DNA of 38,903 bases from positions 1-38,903 of the IMG/VR virus record IMGVR_UViG_3300046463_000397, one strand, 5' to 3'. Both the position numbers and the translations under genes were made by a program. The notes under the pieces were generated by a model. That model worked only from the letters and a program-made list of their open reading frames with translations, did not search any database and was not told where the DNA came from. The stretch is from a virus. Shown here piece after piece: positions 1 to 5,743 of this stretch (position 1 is the stretch's first letter; each line of letters opens with the position of its first letter).

Positions 1-127
1 ACGCCTCGCCATCATGTCCGAATAGGCTGGGCTGCATTTCGGGAGAGAACGAGAACTCCAGGCTCGACACCTTACGACCACCAAGCCTGACGGCCTTCCA
101 CTCAATGTCCATCGGCACACGCTCACG
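1..127. repeat. 127-bp terminal direct repeat, left copy (assembly overlap)
   Basis: These bases are identical to 38777-38903. An exact 127-base end overlap is what a de Bruijn assembler with k=127 leaves on a circular molecule, so the true molecule is 38,776 bp and circular. The repeat lies inside the rep coding sequence and the reading frame continues across the join, which supports circularity. Confidence 0.95.
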
Positions 128-778
128 CAGAGCGGCAACGGCAGGCTCGATGACGCGCACACGAAGCGCCTTGAAGTCCTTTCGGTAGGCTTCAGGGACC
201 TCCATAGCCTCCCAGAACTCAAAGATGGTAGGACGCCACGCTCCGGTGTCCGCCCAGCTGCGCAGGCATTCGAAAAGCCGCCACTGGTACGCGGTATCGA
301 GCCGCGCGACATGCCGTAGTTTGTAGGTCGTGAAGTGCTTGCGCAGGCCCAGCAGGTGCTCAGCCACGTCGCGGTGAAACTCGAGCTCGACGTATCCGTC
401 GCCGCTGGCATAGTCAGCTCTCGTCACCCATCGGTACTTGCGGTCGATTGGCCCGCGGTTGCCCGCCACGCTGAAGCGTATGTCGCGCTGCCACAGCTTC
501 TCTGAGCCCTCCTTCATCTGCAGGTACGCGGCGCTGGGTGACAGGCCGTATTCGTTGGCATAGTCCTTCGCTGTCACGAGCAACGTCCATCCCGCCCGCT
601 TCAGCGCCGCGGCCTTCGCTGAGTACGAGTCGACCTTGACCAGCCCCAGGGCGATGAGACGCTTCTCGTACAGGTTCAGCCCCTGGGCGGCACGTGCCAA
701 GCTGTTCGACATGCTCACGGAGCGCTCAGCCAGCACTGTTGACGCCTCCTGCTGTTCTTCGTTGGTTTCGGTTTGCAT
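1..778 (-). CDS. rep: Plasmid replication initiator protein (Rep_3 / RepB-like), main part
   Basis: Reading leftward from the ATG at 778-776, the frame stays open to position 1. Across the circular join it ends at the TGA at 38771-38769, giving 261 aa. The protein begins MQTETNEEQQEAS. Segments such as NLYEKRLIALGLVKV near the N-terminus, tandem winged-helix-like regions and the central YKLRHVARLDTAYQWRLFE match the Initiator Replication (Rep_3, Pfam PF01051) pattern. Such proteins bind iterons and open the origin with host DnaA. Iterons and DnaA boxes lie directly upstream and further iterons lie just downstream, as expected for an iteron plasmid. A start at the internal Met of VSMSNSL is possible but gives an unusually short N-terminus. 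Family assignment is from recognisable motifs, not a search. Confidence 0.88.
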   Translation of the reverse strand, partial: MQTETNEEQQEASTVLAERSVSMSNSLARAAQGLNLYEKRLIALGLVKVDSYSAKAAALKRAGWTLLVTAKDYANEYGLSPSAAYLQMKEGSEKLWQRDIRFSVAGNRGPIDRKYRWVTRADYASGDGYVELEFHRDVAEHLLGLRKHFTTYKLRHVARLDTAYQWRLFECLRSWADTGAWRPTIFEFWEAMEVPEAYRKDFKALRVRVIEPAVAALRERVPMDIEWKAVRLGGRKVSSLEFSFSPEMQPSLFGHDGEA

Positions 779-784
779 GCGAGC

Positions 785-973
785 CCCGTTCGGACAAAAA
801 ATACGTTAGTCGGACGCGAGTTTATCATGTCCGAGTACATGTCCGAAACAGCGTCCGCCTGTGGATAAGTTGCCTGTGGATAAGTCGTGTTAACGTTGCA
901 TCTGTCCGACTAACGTTGCATCTGTACCTCTTGCACGTTGTATCTGTCCGAATAGACCAAAAAGTTATCCACA
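785..973. other. oriV: Plasmid origin of replication (iterons plus DnaA boxes)
   Basis: Three direct iterons with core ACGTTG(C/T)ATCTGT start at 893, 913 and 935, spaced 20 and 22 bp. Three perfect DnaA boxes flank them: TGTGGATAA at 860-868 and 875-883 (reverse orientation) and TTATCCACA at 965-973. Half-iterons (GTCCGA or TCGGAC) cluster at 790-850 beside the rep start and are probable autoregulatory sites. An alternating CG tract at about 1023-1038 and AT-rich sequence at 1047-1063 follow. The arrangement is that of an iteron-controlled theta origin. Confidence 0.88.
935..952 (+). repeat. Rep iteron, third upstream copy
   Basis: ACGTTGTATCTGTCCGAA. This exact 18-mer recurs inverted at 38752-38769 on the other side of rep. 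The two neighbouring copies at 893 and 913 read ACGTTGCATCTGT followed by CCGAC or ACCTC. Confidence 0.85.
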
Positions 974-1063
974 AGCCAGACCCTTGACAGGTAAGGGTTT
1001 GAGGTCTATTTTGTTACACTTCTCGCGCGCGCGCGCGGAAAAGAAGAACTTTTATATAAGAAA

Positions 1064-1083
1064 GAAGGCGCCGCAGCGCCTTC
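1064..1083 (-). terminator. Bidirectional hairpin terminator after the partition operon
   Basis: Perfect 8-bp stem GAAGGCGC/GCGCCTTC with a 4-base loop. T-rich sequence follows on the minus strand (TTTCTT) and on the plus strand (GATTTTTAT). It closes the leftward parA operon and insulates the origin. Confidence 0.7.
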
Positions 1084-1133
1084 GATTTTTATAAAAATAA
1101 GTTCTCTCTGAACACCAAACCAATCCCGAGGCC

Positions 1134-1625
1134 CTACTTCAGGCCGTGCTTTTTCTTGAGCTCCGCGACGTGCGCGCGCGTGCCGGCGACGACCATCGCA
1201 GAGAACTCGTATCCGAGCGCCTGCAGGGTATCCATGTCGGCAAGTAGGCTCACTGGCATGCGGTAGTTACGCTGGAGCGTATGTTCCTTCGCGTTTGCCT
1301 TCCGGATGGCCAGGATTTCCTGCAGGGTCAGCTGCGGGGGCTCCTCAGGCGTCTCAGGCGGTTGTTGCGCAGGCTGCTGCTGCGTATCGGGCTTCGTCTC
1401 CGCGGCCGGCGCTGCGGGCTGCTCTGGAGCGGCCTGAGCCGGCGGCTCGTTCGATGCAGCGGGCTGGCCCTGCGAAATCACGTCGCTTGCCTTCTCCAGG
1501 TTATCGAGAACGTCCTGGGTGTTCTTCGGCAGCGGCTTCGCGTCTGCGTCATTCCCGATTGGGCCGCCAGCCTTCTCGAGCGATGATTGTCTTTTGCGCC
1601 GGGGCGCCGGGTTCGTTGCGTTCAT
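1134..1625 (-). CDS. parB: Probable centromere-binding partner of ParA (small ParB-type)
   Basis: 163 aa. The start ATG overlaps the TGA of the upstream ParA gene (ATGA), so the two are translationally coupled. Three parts are visible: a basic N-terminus (PRRKRQSS), a long Pro/Ala/Gln-rich linker (about residues 55-100) and a compact C-terminal segment of about 45 residues (YRMPVSLLADM ... FSAMVVAGTRAHVAELKKKH) that could form a ribbon-helix-helix DNA-binding fold. Type Ib partition cassettes encode a short ParA followed by an unrelated small DNA-binding protein, which fits. The call rests on context and predicted fold. The disordered linker between a basic tail and the DNA-binding end resembles ParA-stimulating adaptors but is unusually long. 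Confidence 0.6.
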   Translation of the reverse strand: MNATNPAPRRKRQSSLEKAGGPIGNDADAKPLPKNTQDVLDNLEKASDVISQGQPAASNEPPAQAAPEQPAAPAAETKPDTQQQPAQQPPETPEEPPQLTLQEILAIRKANAKEHTLQRNYRMPVSLLADMDTLQALGYEFSAMVVAGTRAHVAELKKKHGLK

Positions 1626-2305
1626 TTAAACACCTCCATGTACACGTCCTTTACCTCGTTCGCCGCGACCGGGTCGAACTCCGAGCCCTTCAGCTCATGC
1701 ACGCCACGGCCCAGCGCGTAGCCGAGCTTGAATGACTCTCGGAAGCCGACCATCTTCGGGAGCAGCGGCAGCGCCTCGCTGAAGGCTTTCATCTGGCCCA
1801 GGATGTACTTCGTCATGCGTTTCCGCGGGTCTGACTGGTTCAGAACCGCGCTGAGCGCAAGGCTCTCGCCCGTGCTGTCCTCGATTCCCTGCACCACGTC
1901 CAGTAGCCCTGGAACGGTGTCAAGGTCCTGCATCGACGGCGTCAGAGGGACAATCACCTTGTCTGCGAACAGGAGTGCCGCGCGGAACAGGTCGGTGTCT
2001 TGACCGCCAATGTCCAAGAACACTACGTCGAAGCCTTTGGCGAAGTCCATCACGTCGCGTGTAAAGACCTCTTTCTCCACGCGCCCCTTTCCCGGCGGCA
2101 ACAGGTCATCAATGTGGCGCAGGTGGATTTCAGCCAACCCTTCTTGACCGCGACGCCGCGCGATAAACTTCTTGCTAGACCCCTGTCTGTCAGCGTCATA
2201 AATGGCGACACGGAACCCCAAAGACGCGCGGATAGCCGCCATGTTTTGGTTCAATGTGGACTTACCTACGCCTCCCTTTTCTGCGCCCACCATGACTATG
2301 GTCAT
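1622..2305 (-). CDS. parA: ParA-family partition ATPase
   Basis: 227 aa, the length of short type Ib ParA/MinD-like ATPases lacking an N-terminal HTH. The deviant Walker A motif KGGVGKS lies at residues 10-16 with the signature first lysine. YDADRQGS near residue 36 and VVFLDIGGQ near residue 95 are the A' and B motifs. It would bind the nucleoid in its ATP form and move plasmid copies apart with its partner encoded immediately downstream. The RBS TAGGAG sits just before the ATG. A promoter-like TTGCCC-N17-TATTAT lies about 60-90 bp upstream. Confidence 0.93.
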   Translation of the reverse strand: MTIVMVGAEKGGVGKSTLNQNMAAIRASLGFRVAIYDADRQGSSKKFIARRRGQEGLAEIHLRHIDDLLPPGKGRVEKEVFTRDVMDFAKGFDVVFLDIGGQDTDLFRAALLFADKVIVPLTPSMQDLDTVPGLLDVVQGIEDSTGESLALSAVLNQSDPRKRMTKYILGQMKAFSEALPLLPKMVGFRESFKLGYALGRGVHELKGSEFDPVAANEVKDVYMEVFK

Positions 2306-2365
2306 GTCTTTCTCCTACGGTGCGGTTACATTCTGTTATCGGGACACTACATAAGACGCATCGGG

Positions 2366-2394
2366 ATAATAGAACAGGACAGTAAATAGGGCAA
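2366..2394 (-). promoter_or_regulatory. Predicted parA promoter
   Basis: Minus strand TTGCCC, 17-base spacer, TATTAT. It sits between the palindrome at 2408-2444 and the parA start. Confidence 0.55.
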
Positions 2395-2407
2395 TTATTT
2401 ATGTTTG

Positions 2408-2444
2408 GGCGATGTATAGCTTTACACGTGTATAGCTATACGCC
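2408..2444. promoter_or_regulatory. Imperfect palindrome upstream of parA, candidate centromere or operator
   Basis: GGCGATGTATAGCTTTACAC faces GTGTATAGCTATACGCC around a central CACGTG. The arms match except for a 3-base gap and one mismatch. Its place just upstream of a type Ib partition operon fits parS or an autoregulatory operator. The 2306-2492 gap otherwise holds only the promoter and short ATCGGGA repeats. Confidence 0.5.
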
Positions 2445-2492
2445 TTACAGCGCTGTTCAAGTAATACAACGTAATACGTAGGATTTCTTGAG

Positions 2493-2669
2493 TCATGCGT
2501 CGCCGGGCGGTAGCGGGTGACGCGCCACGACGGCGCGCAGGAGGGCCTCCAGCGAGATGAGGCGGAGCTCCAGGTCGGCGAGCTGGGCTCGTGTCCATTC
2601 GTCGGGCGTCGCGGCCTGCAGGTAGGCGATGGTGCGCTTCAGGTCGTCGAGTTGATGCGCGAGGTCCAC
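2493..2669 (-). CDS. Small hypothetical protein (GTG start)
   Basis: 58 aa beginning (V/M)DLAHQLDDL and ending RHPLPPGDA. The start is GTG at 2669 with a strong Shine-Dalgarno GGGAGG seven bases upstream. The body is mostly helical with heptad-like leucines (DDLKRTIAYL, LADLELRLISLEALLRAVV), suggesting a short coiled coil or dimerising helix pair. No family recognised. It lies downstream of the 78-aa gene and the tRNA on the same strand. Confidence 0.6.
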   Translation of the reverse strand: MDLAHQLDDLKRTIAYLQAATPDEWTRAQLADLELRLISLEALLRAVVARHPLPPGDA

Positions 2670-2713
2670 GCAGGCCTCCCGTGAAAAATCCGACGATTAT
2701 ACTGGCACCAAAT

Positions 2714-2950
2714 TCAGCTTAGCGCATCGAGCCTGCGCATCGCGGCCAGCACGGAGTCGGCGACGTTGAGCAGCTGGTGTGTCGTGTAAGGCCCGTCCGA
2801 GAACCTGACTGAGGCGTGGTTGTCGTCGTCCAGCTCGACATCGACCTGTAGCGGCGCCATGCCGTCGAACGTCGCCACGGCCTTCGCCTGGAGGCCGCCG
2901 GCATCGGGCGGGCGGTAAATTTCGATGCTCAGCTTGCGGAATTGCTCCAT
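2714..2950 (-). CDS. Hypothetical protein, 78 aa
   Basis: Begins MEQFRKLSIEIYRPPDAGG. An alternating polar/hydrophobic N-terminal part (LQAKAVATFDG, LQVDVELDD) suggests a small beta-sheet, followed by a C-terminal helix (HQLLNVADSVLAAMRRLDALS). A GAGGTTGTC leader precedes the ATG. In layout (beta part, then a helix ending in a basic, Leu/Ala-rich stretch) it resembles the 75-aa protein at 3690-3917, which may be a distant relative. Function unknown. Confidence 0.6.
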   Translation of the reverse strand: MEQFRKLSIEIYRPPDAGGLQAKAVATFDGMAPLQVDVELDDDNHASVRFSDGPYTTHQLLNVADSVLAAMRRLDALS

Positions 2951-3024
2951 GACAACCTCTCACTATGTGGGCTGCATTCTATGTGAGTTGACCGAATGGT
3001 CAGGTTTCATGTTGTAAGCAAATG

Positions 3025-3045
3025 AAAACCCCGCGCGAGGCGGGG
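3025..3045 (-). terminator. Rho-independent terminator after tRNA-Tyr
   Basis: Minus strand stem CCCCGC/GCGGGG with a 5-base loop, followed by TTTT. It starts six bases after the CCA end of the tRNA. Confidence 0.85.
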
Positions 3046-3051
3046 TGTGTT

Positions 3052-3139
3052 TGGTGGGTCGCCATGGATTCGAACCACGTGTGCTCTGTTGAGCGCCGGA
3101 TTTACAGTCCGGGGCAGTCGCCTATGCTGCGCGCGACCC
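3052..3139 (-). tRNA. tRNA-Tyr (anticodon GTA)
   Basis: 88 nt with encoded CCA. The acceptor stem GGGTCGC/GCGACCC is perfect. The D stem is GCAG/CTGC with GG in the loop. The anticodon stem CCGGA/TCCGG holds loop CTGTAAA (anticodon GTA). There is a long variable arm with stem GCTC/GAGC, as in bacterial class II tRNA-Tyr, and a T stem with loop TTCGAAT. Its 5' end directly abuts the stop codon of the 157-aa gene (stop 3142-3140, tRNA from 3139), so it is cut from that mRNA. No integrase or att duplication is visible, so it is phage cargo rather than an attachment-site remnant. Confidence 0.95.
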
Positions 3140-3613
3140 TCAGATATGTATAGGTGCGTCAGATGCGAGTGCGTCAACAACCTGCCGAACGAGCGCCATC
3201 AGGTGCTTCACTTGCGAGAGTCTGGTGCCATAGCCGCGGCAAGTGACGGTCTCGTCTCCGGTGCTGCAGGTCAAGGTACTTTTGACCGAAAACACTGCAG
3301 TTTCATTATCGAGACCGGACACGTAAGCATAGCCAGACATATCAACGGTGACCGCGATTCCGGGGGCTGATGTCAGGTCGAGACGCAGCTCCTTGATAAG
3401 CAACAGCGAAGACAGCTTTTCGAAGAGCCACTTTAGCGATTCGAAATGCTCGCGCTCGACGGGATTGCTGCAGTACACGTATGTGCGGTCGCCGTCGCTC
3501 TCAAACCGGCAGCAATCCTGCGGTTCGCCTCCAGCGATGATGCCCTCGAGGGTGACCGTTCCGTGTTCGCGGTTGACGGCCGCGACGAGGGTGGAGAAGT
3601 GATTCAGACTCAT
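3140..3613 (-). CDS. Hypothetical protein co-transcribed with tRNA-Tyr
   Basis: 157 aa, starting MSLNHFSTLVAAVNREHGTV and ending DALASDAPIHI. It has no signal peptide or membrane segment. The composition is mixed alpha/beta with several Cys (QDCCRFE, YVYCSNP, TLTCSTGDETVTC) that do not form an obvious zinc ribbon. The TGA is immediately followed by the first base of the tRNA. A promoter TCGACA-N16-TATACT lies at 3678-3651, about 40 bases upstream of the ATG. No family recognised. Confidence 0.72.
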   Translation of the reverse strand: MSLNHFSTLVAAVNREHGTVTLEGIIAGGEPQDCCRFESDGDRTYVYCSNPVEREHFESLKWLFEKLSSLLLIKELRLDLTSAPGIAVTVDMSGYAYVSGLDNETAVFSVKSTLTCSTGDETVTCRGYGTRLSQVKHLMALVRQVVDALASDAPIHI

Positions 3614-3650
3614 TTGATTCCAGTAGTTTGTGGTTCGGTGGTTGATTAAT

Positions 3651-3678
3651 AGTATAGCGTGAAATGGCGTTATGTCGA
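3651..3678 (-). promoter_or_regulatory. Early promoter for the 157-aa gene and tRNA-Tyr
   Basis: Minus strand TCGACA, 16-base spacer ending ATTTCACGC, TATACT. It belongs to the recurrent promoter class also seen at 5338, 8365, 26648 and 36770. Confidence 0.7.
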
Positions 3679-3689
3679 GTGATGCGGCG

Positions 3690-3917
3690 CTACGACGCCA
3701 GCGCGCGCACCAGGTCGGCGATGCGGGTCAGGGCCTCCTGGCCGGGGTTCTCATGCTCGTAGTCAGAGTAGGTCTCGAAGCCGCCGGACTTCAGCACGTT
3801 CACGAAGCAGCGCACGACAGGATTCTCTGCGCGGTCGAACGCGACGCGGGCGGTCACGAAGGTGTCGCCGTTGCGCTCACGGCGCACGACTTTGATTTCG
3901 ATGCTGCGGAATGTCAT
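3690..3917 (-). CDS. Hypothetical protein, 75 aa
   Basis: Begins MTFRSIEIKVVRRERNGDTF. Beta-rich first half (IEIKVV, TFVTARVAFD, VVRCFVNVL) and a C-terminal helix (EALTRIADLVRALAS). The start overlaps the stop of the 65-aa upstream gene by four bases (ATGA), so it is translated as part of the operon that starts near 5.1 kb. Similar size and layout to the 78-aa protein at 2714-2950. Function unknown. Confidence 0.65.
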   Translation of the reverse strand: MTFRSIEIKVVRRERNGDTFVTARVAFDRAENPVVRCFVNVLKSGGFETYSDYEHENPGQEALTRIADLVRALAS

Positions 3918-4111
3918 GCTGCTGTCTCCAGTTCTTTGCCGCGCGTGATGAGGATGCCGCCGGGCAGGCTGATGGTTACGGGGCCGCCCATCGTGCGAGA
4001 GAGCTCAGTCGCGAGGGCAGTCGTCAGGTCGTGAATCAGCGTCGTCGTCGGCACGTTGGCCTTGGCGTACGCGTCGAGCGCCTGGGTGAGTGGTCGAACG
4101 CTTGGTCTCAT
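3914..4111 (-). CDS. Hypothetical protein, 65 aa
   Basis: Begins MRPSVRPLTQALDAYAKAN. An N-terminal helix, a second helix (TLIHDLTTALATELSRTM) and a short beta hairpin (GPVTISLPGGILITRG). Its stop overlaps the start of the 75-aa gene. It starts eight bases after the stop of the 42-aa membrane peptide. No family recognised. Confidence 0.62.
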   Translation of the reverse strand: MRPSVRPLTQALDAYAKANVPTTTLIHDLTTALATELSRTMGGPVTISLPGGILITRGKELETAA

Positions 4112-4119
4112 GTGTGTGG

Positions 4120-4248
4120 TCAGTTAGCGGCCGGAGTGTCGTCGTCATCGTCGTCGCTGTCGGCAAAGAACACCAAGGCGGCGAAGCATCCGGTGAACGC
4201 CCATGCTGCGAGCGTCAGGCTTGCGAGGAACTCCGGCCAGGTATGCAT
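4120..4248 (-). CDS. Tiny membrane protein with Asp-rich tail, 42 aa
   Basis: The ATG at 4248 shares its A with the TAA stop of the preceding 285-aa gene (TAATG), which supports translational coupling. The peptide is MHTWPEFLASLTLAAW and onward, with one hydrophobic helix of about 20 residues ending FAALVFFAD, then a run of six aspartates and TPAAN. A single-span protein with a strongly acidic cytoplasmic or periplasmic tail. Small enough to be missed by standard gene callers. Role unknown. Confidence 0.55.
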   Translation of the reverse strand: MHTWPEFLASLTLAAWAFTGCFAALVFFADSDDDDDDTPAAN

Positions 4249-5105
4249 TACTGAGCGCGCTCGTCTTCAGCGATTTCGAGGATGCTGCGCACGAAGCGGC
4301 GCAGGCCGGCCTGGTCGAACTGGTACAGCGCCGGTTCAGCGGGCTCGTTCGCCACCGGCATGTTCAGCACGTTCAGGTCTTCGCACACCGCGGCGAGAAT
4401 CATCGCGTCGTATTCGCACTGGTCGTCAGCGCCGACGTACCAGCCGTCGGGAATCGACTCGCCATCGAGCATCGCGAGCAGGAGCTCGAGCTGCGCGTCG
4501 GCTTCAGCGCTGCCGGCATCGCTTTCCTGCGGGCGGCTGCAGTCGTCTTCCTCAGCTTCGACCACGTTCGCAACGGCCATCGCAGCGTAGACCGATGCGG
4601 CGCGGGCGCACTCGTCGGCGGGCTTCACAGCGCAGGCCATCGCAGCAGCCTGGAGGGCCGAAGAGCACACGCCGGCCGGGCGGTTCGTGAAGTAGTCCGT
4701 CACCGCGTCGAATGCGTCGGCGTCGGCAGCCTTGAGCTCCTCGTCAGTCAGCATGCCCTTCGCATGGCCCTCAGCGACGGCGAGGGCGCGGATTGCACGC
4801 GGGTCGACGAGCTTCTTCTGGACGCGACGAGCGCACTGCACGGCGAACATGCGGGCGAGGGCGGGTGCCGCGATATGGCCGGATGCGCCCAGGGCGAACA
4901 GGCCGGACTCAAGGCCAAAGACCGCAGCGATTTGCGAGACGAGCAGCTCGCCGGTGAAGCCAGGTGCCAGGTACTCCTGGAGCGCGGCGTCCGCGTCCGT
5001 GAAATCTGCGCCCTGTGCGGCGCGAATGATGCGGTTGTAGGCCGTCGCGCCCATGCCGGAATTGAGGAGTGCTTGCGACGTGACGGTGATGATTTGCTTT
5101 GCCAT
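4248..5105 (-). CDS. Hypothetical helical-repeat protein, 285 aa
   Basis: The start is placed at the ATG at 5105 (MAKQIITVTSQALLN), which has TAAGGAT upstream. An upstream in-frame Met at 5171 would add 22 unlikely residues and run through operator sequence. The protein is acidic and Ala-rich with a succession of helices (residues about 60-180), a low-complexity acidic middle (EAEEDDCSRPQESDAGSAEADAQ) and a C-terminal globular part (WYVGADDQCEYDAMILAAVCEDL). No family recognised with confidence. It is the first gene of a leftward operon preceded by tandem early promoters and a cluster of dyad operators, so its expression is probably repressor-controlled. Confidence 0.72.
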   Translation of the reverse strand: MAKQIITVTSQALLNSGMGATAYNRIIRAAQGADFTDADAALQEYLAPGFTGELLVSQIAAVFGLESGLFALGASGHIAAPALARMFAVQCARRVQKKLVDPRAIRALAVAEGHAKGMLTDEELKAADADAFDAVTDYFTNRPAGVCSSALQAAAMACAVKPADECARAASVYAAMAVANVVEAEEDDCSRPQESDAGSAEADAQLELLLAMLDGESIPDGWYVGADDQCEYDAMILAAVCEDLNVLNMPVANEPAEPALYQFDQAGLRRFVRSILEIAEDERAQ

Positions 5106-5160
5106 GATGCTAAAAATCCTTACTAAAAGAGAGAAGTTTTGTGCCGGTCTTTGCCGACGT

Positions 5161-5236
5161 TTCGTTAACACCGCGGCGTCTGTTCGTTAACACACGCTGC
5201 GATGGAATGAATTCTGCCCGATTCGTGAACACGAAT
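5161..5236. promoter_or_regulatory. Operator cluster with TTCGTNAACAC repeats
   Basis: A perfect dyad ATTCGT-GAAC-ACGAAT lies at 5221-5236. Two related sequences, TTCGTTAACACCG (5161-5173) and TTCGTTAACACACG (5183-5196), lie downstream in the leader of the 285-aa gene. The dyad recurs as CATTCGT-N4-ACGAATG at 8833-8850 and 36814-36831. Confidence 0.65.
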
Positions 5237-5337
5237 ACCAATAACAGATTTTCATCATGCGAAACGAAAACAAAACTTTAGGTTATGAAGCGGCACCGAC
5301 CGAGAGAATGCGTAAGGCTTGTTTGCCTTCACGAGCT

Positions 5338-5380
5338 AGTATAACGTGAAATGCAGTTATGTCGAGTGATGCGTAGTATA
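5338..5380 (-). promoter_or_regulatory. Tandem early promoters for the leftward 5.1-3.7 kb operon
   Basis: Proximal promoter: TCGACA at 5365-5360, 16-base spacer ending ATTTCACGT, TATACT at 5343-5338. A second TATACT at 5380-5375 is preceded by ATTTCACGG. Both match the recurrent class. The rest of the 5172-5428 gap holds the operators and no gene. Confidence 0.65.
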
Positions 5381-5428
5381 CCGTGAAATGATATTTGTGC
5401 ATCGTCTAGCGTCAGTGATAGCGCCAGG

Positions 5429-5692
5429 CTATGCGAGTCCGAATTGGGCCTGGCCCTGACGCTTGTGGAGCTCGAGGATGGTCTGCTCCAGGCGCTTCAC
5501 GGCTGCCGGCCCGCGGCGCTGGAGGATGCCGCCTTCGTCTTTGCCGTAGCGCGGGTTGAATGTGCCGTGGAGGTAGTCCAGGCGGTCGCGCTTGCGCGGC
5601 ATATTGAGGATGTGACGCGCTTCACATTCGTGGCGCCAGTCTTCACTGGCGGAATCCACGACGCGGCCATCGAGCAGGGTGACTTGTTTCAT
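5429..5692 (-). CDS. Conserved small phage protein, 87 aa (DUF7696-like)
   Basis: Begins MKQVTLLDGRVVDSASEDW. The pattern of a short beta start (VTLLDGRVVDS), W-x3-CEARHIL, an Arg-rich middle and a C-terminal helix with RRGPAAVKRLEQTI resembles a small protein common next to replication genes in Gram-negative phages. I recall it as a DUF7696-type family but cannot verify. GGAG precedes the ATG. It lies just downstream of the primase-helicase on the same strand and is probably co-transcribed. Confidence 0.7.
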   Translation of the reverse strand: MKQVTLLDGRVVDSASEDWRHECEARHILNMPRKRDRLDYLHGTFNPRYGKDEGGILQRRGPAAVKRLEQTILELHKRQGQAQFGLA

Positions 5693-5743
5693 GGTGAGGG
5701 TCTCCGGGATACGCGCCGGCGGGAACCGGCGCGGGTAGGGGGG

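Noticed and set aside
1-127. Biological terminal repeats of a linear phage genome
   Set aside because: The repeat is inside a coding gene, exactly 127 bp (a common assembly k-mer), and the frame is only complete on a circle.
694-987. 97-codon plus-strand frame over the rep start and origin
   Set aside because: It crosses DnaA boxes and iterons and its composition reflects them; no RBS.
3052-3139. tRNA-Tyr as an integration site (attachment site remnant)
   Set aside because: The tRNA is complete, in an internal operon, and there is no integrase or second partial tRNA copy in the circle.
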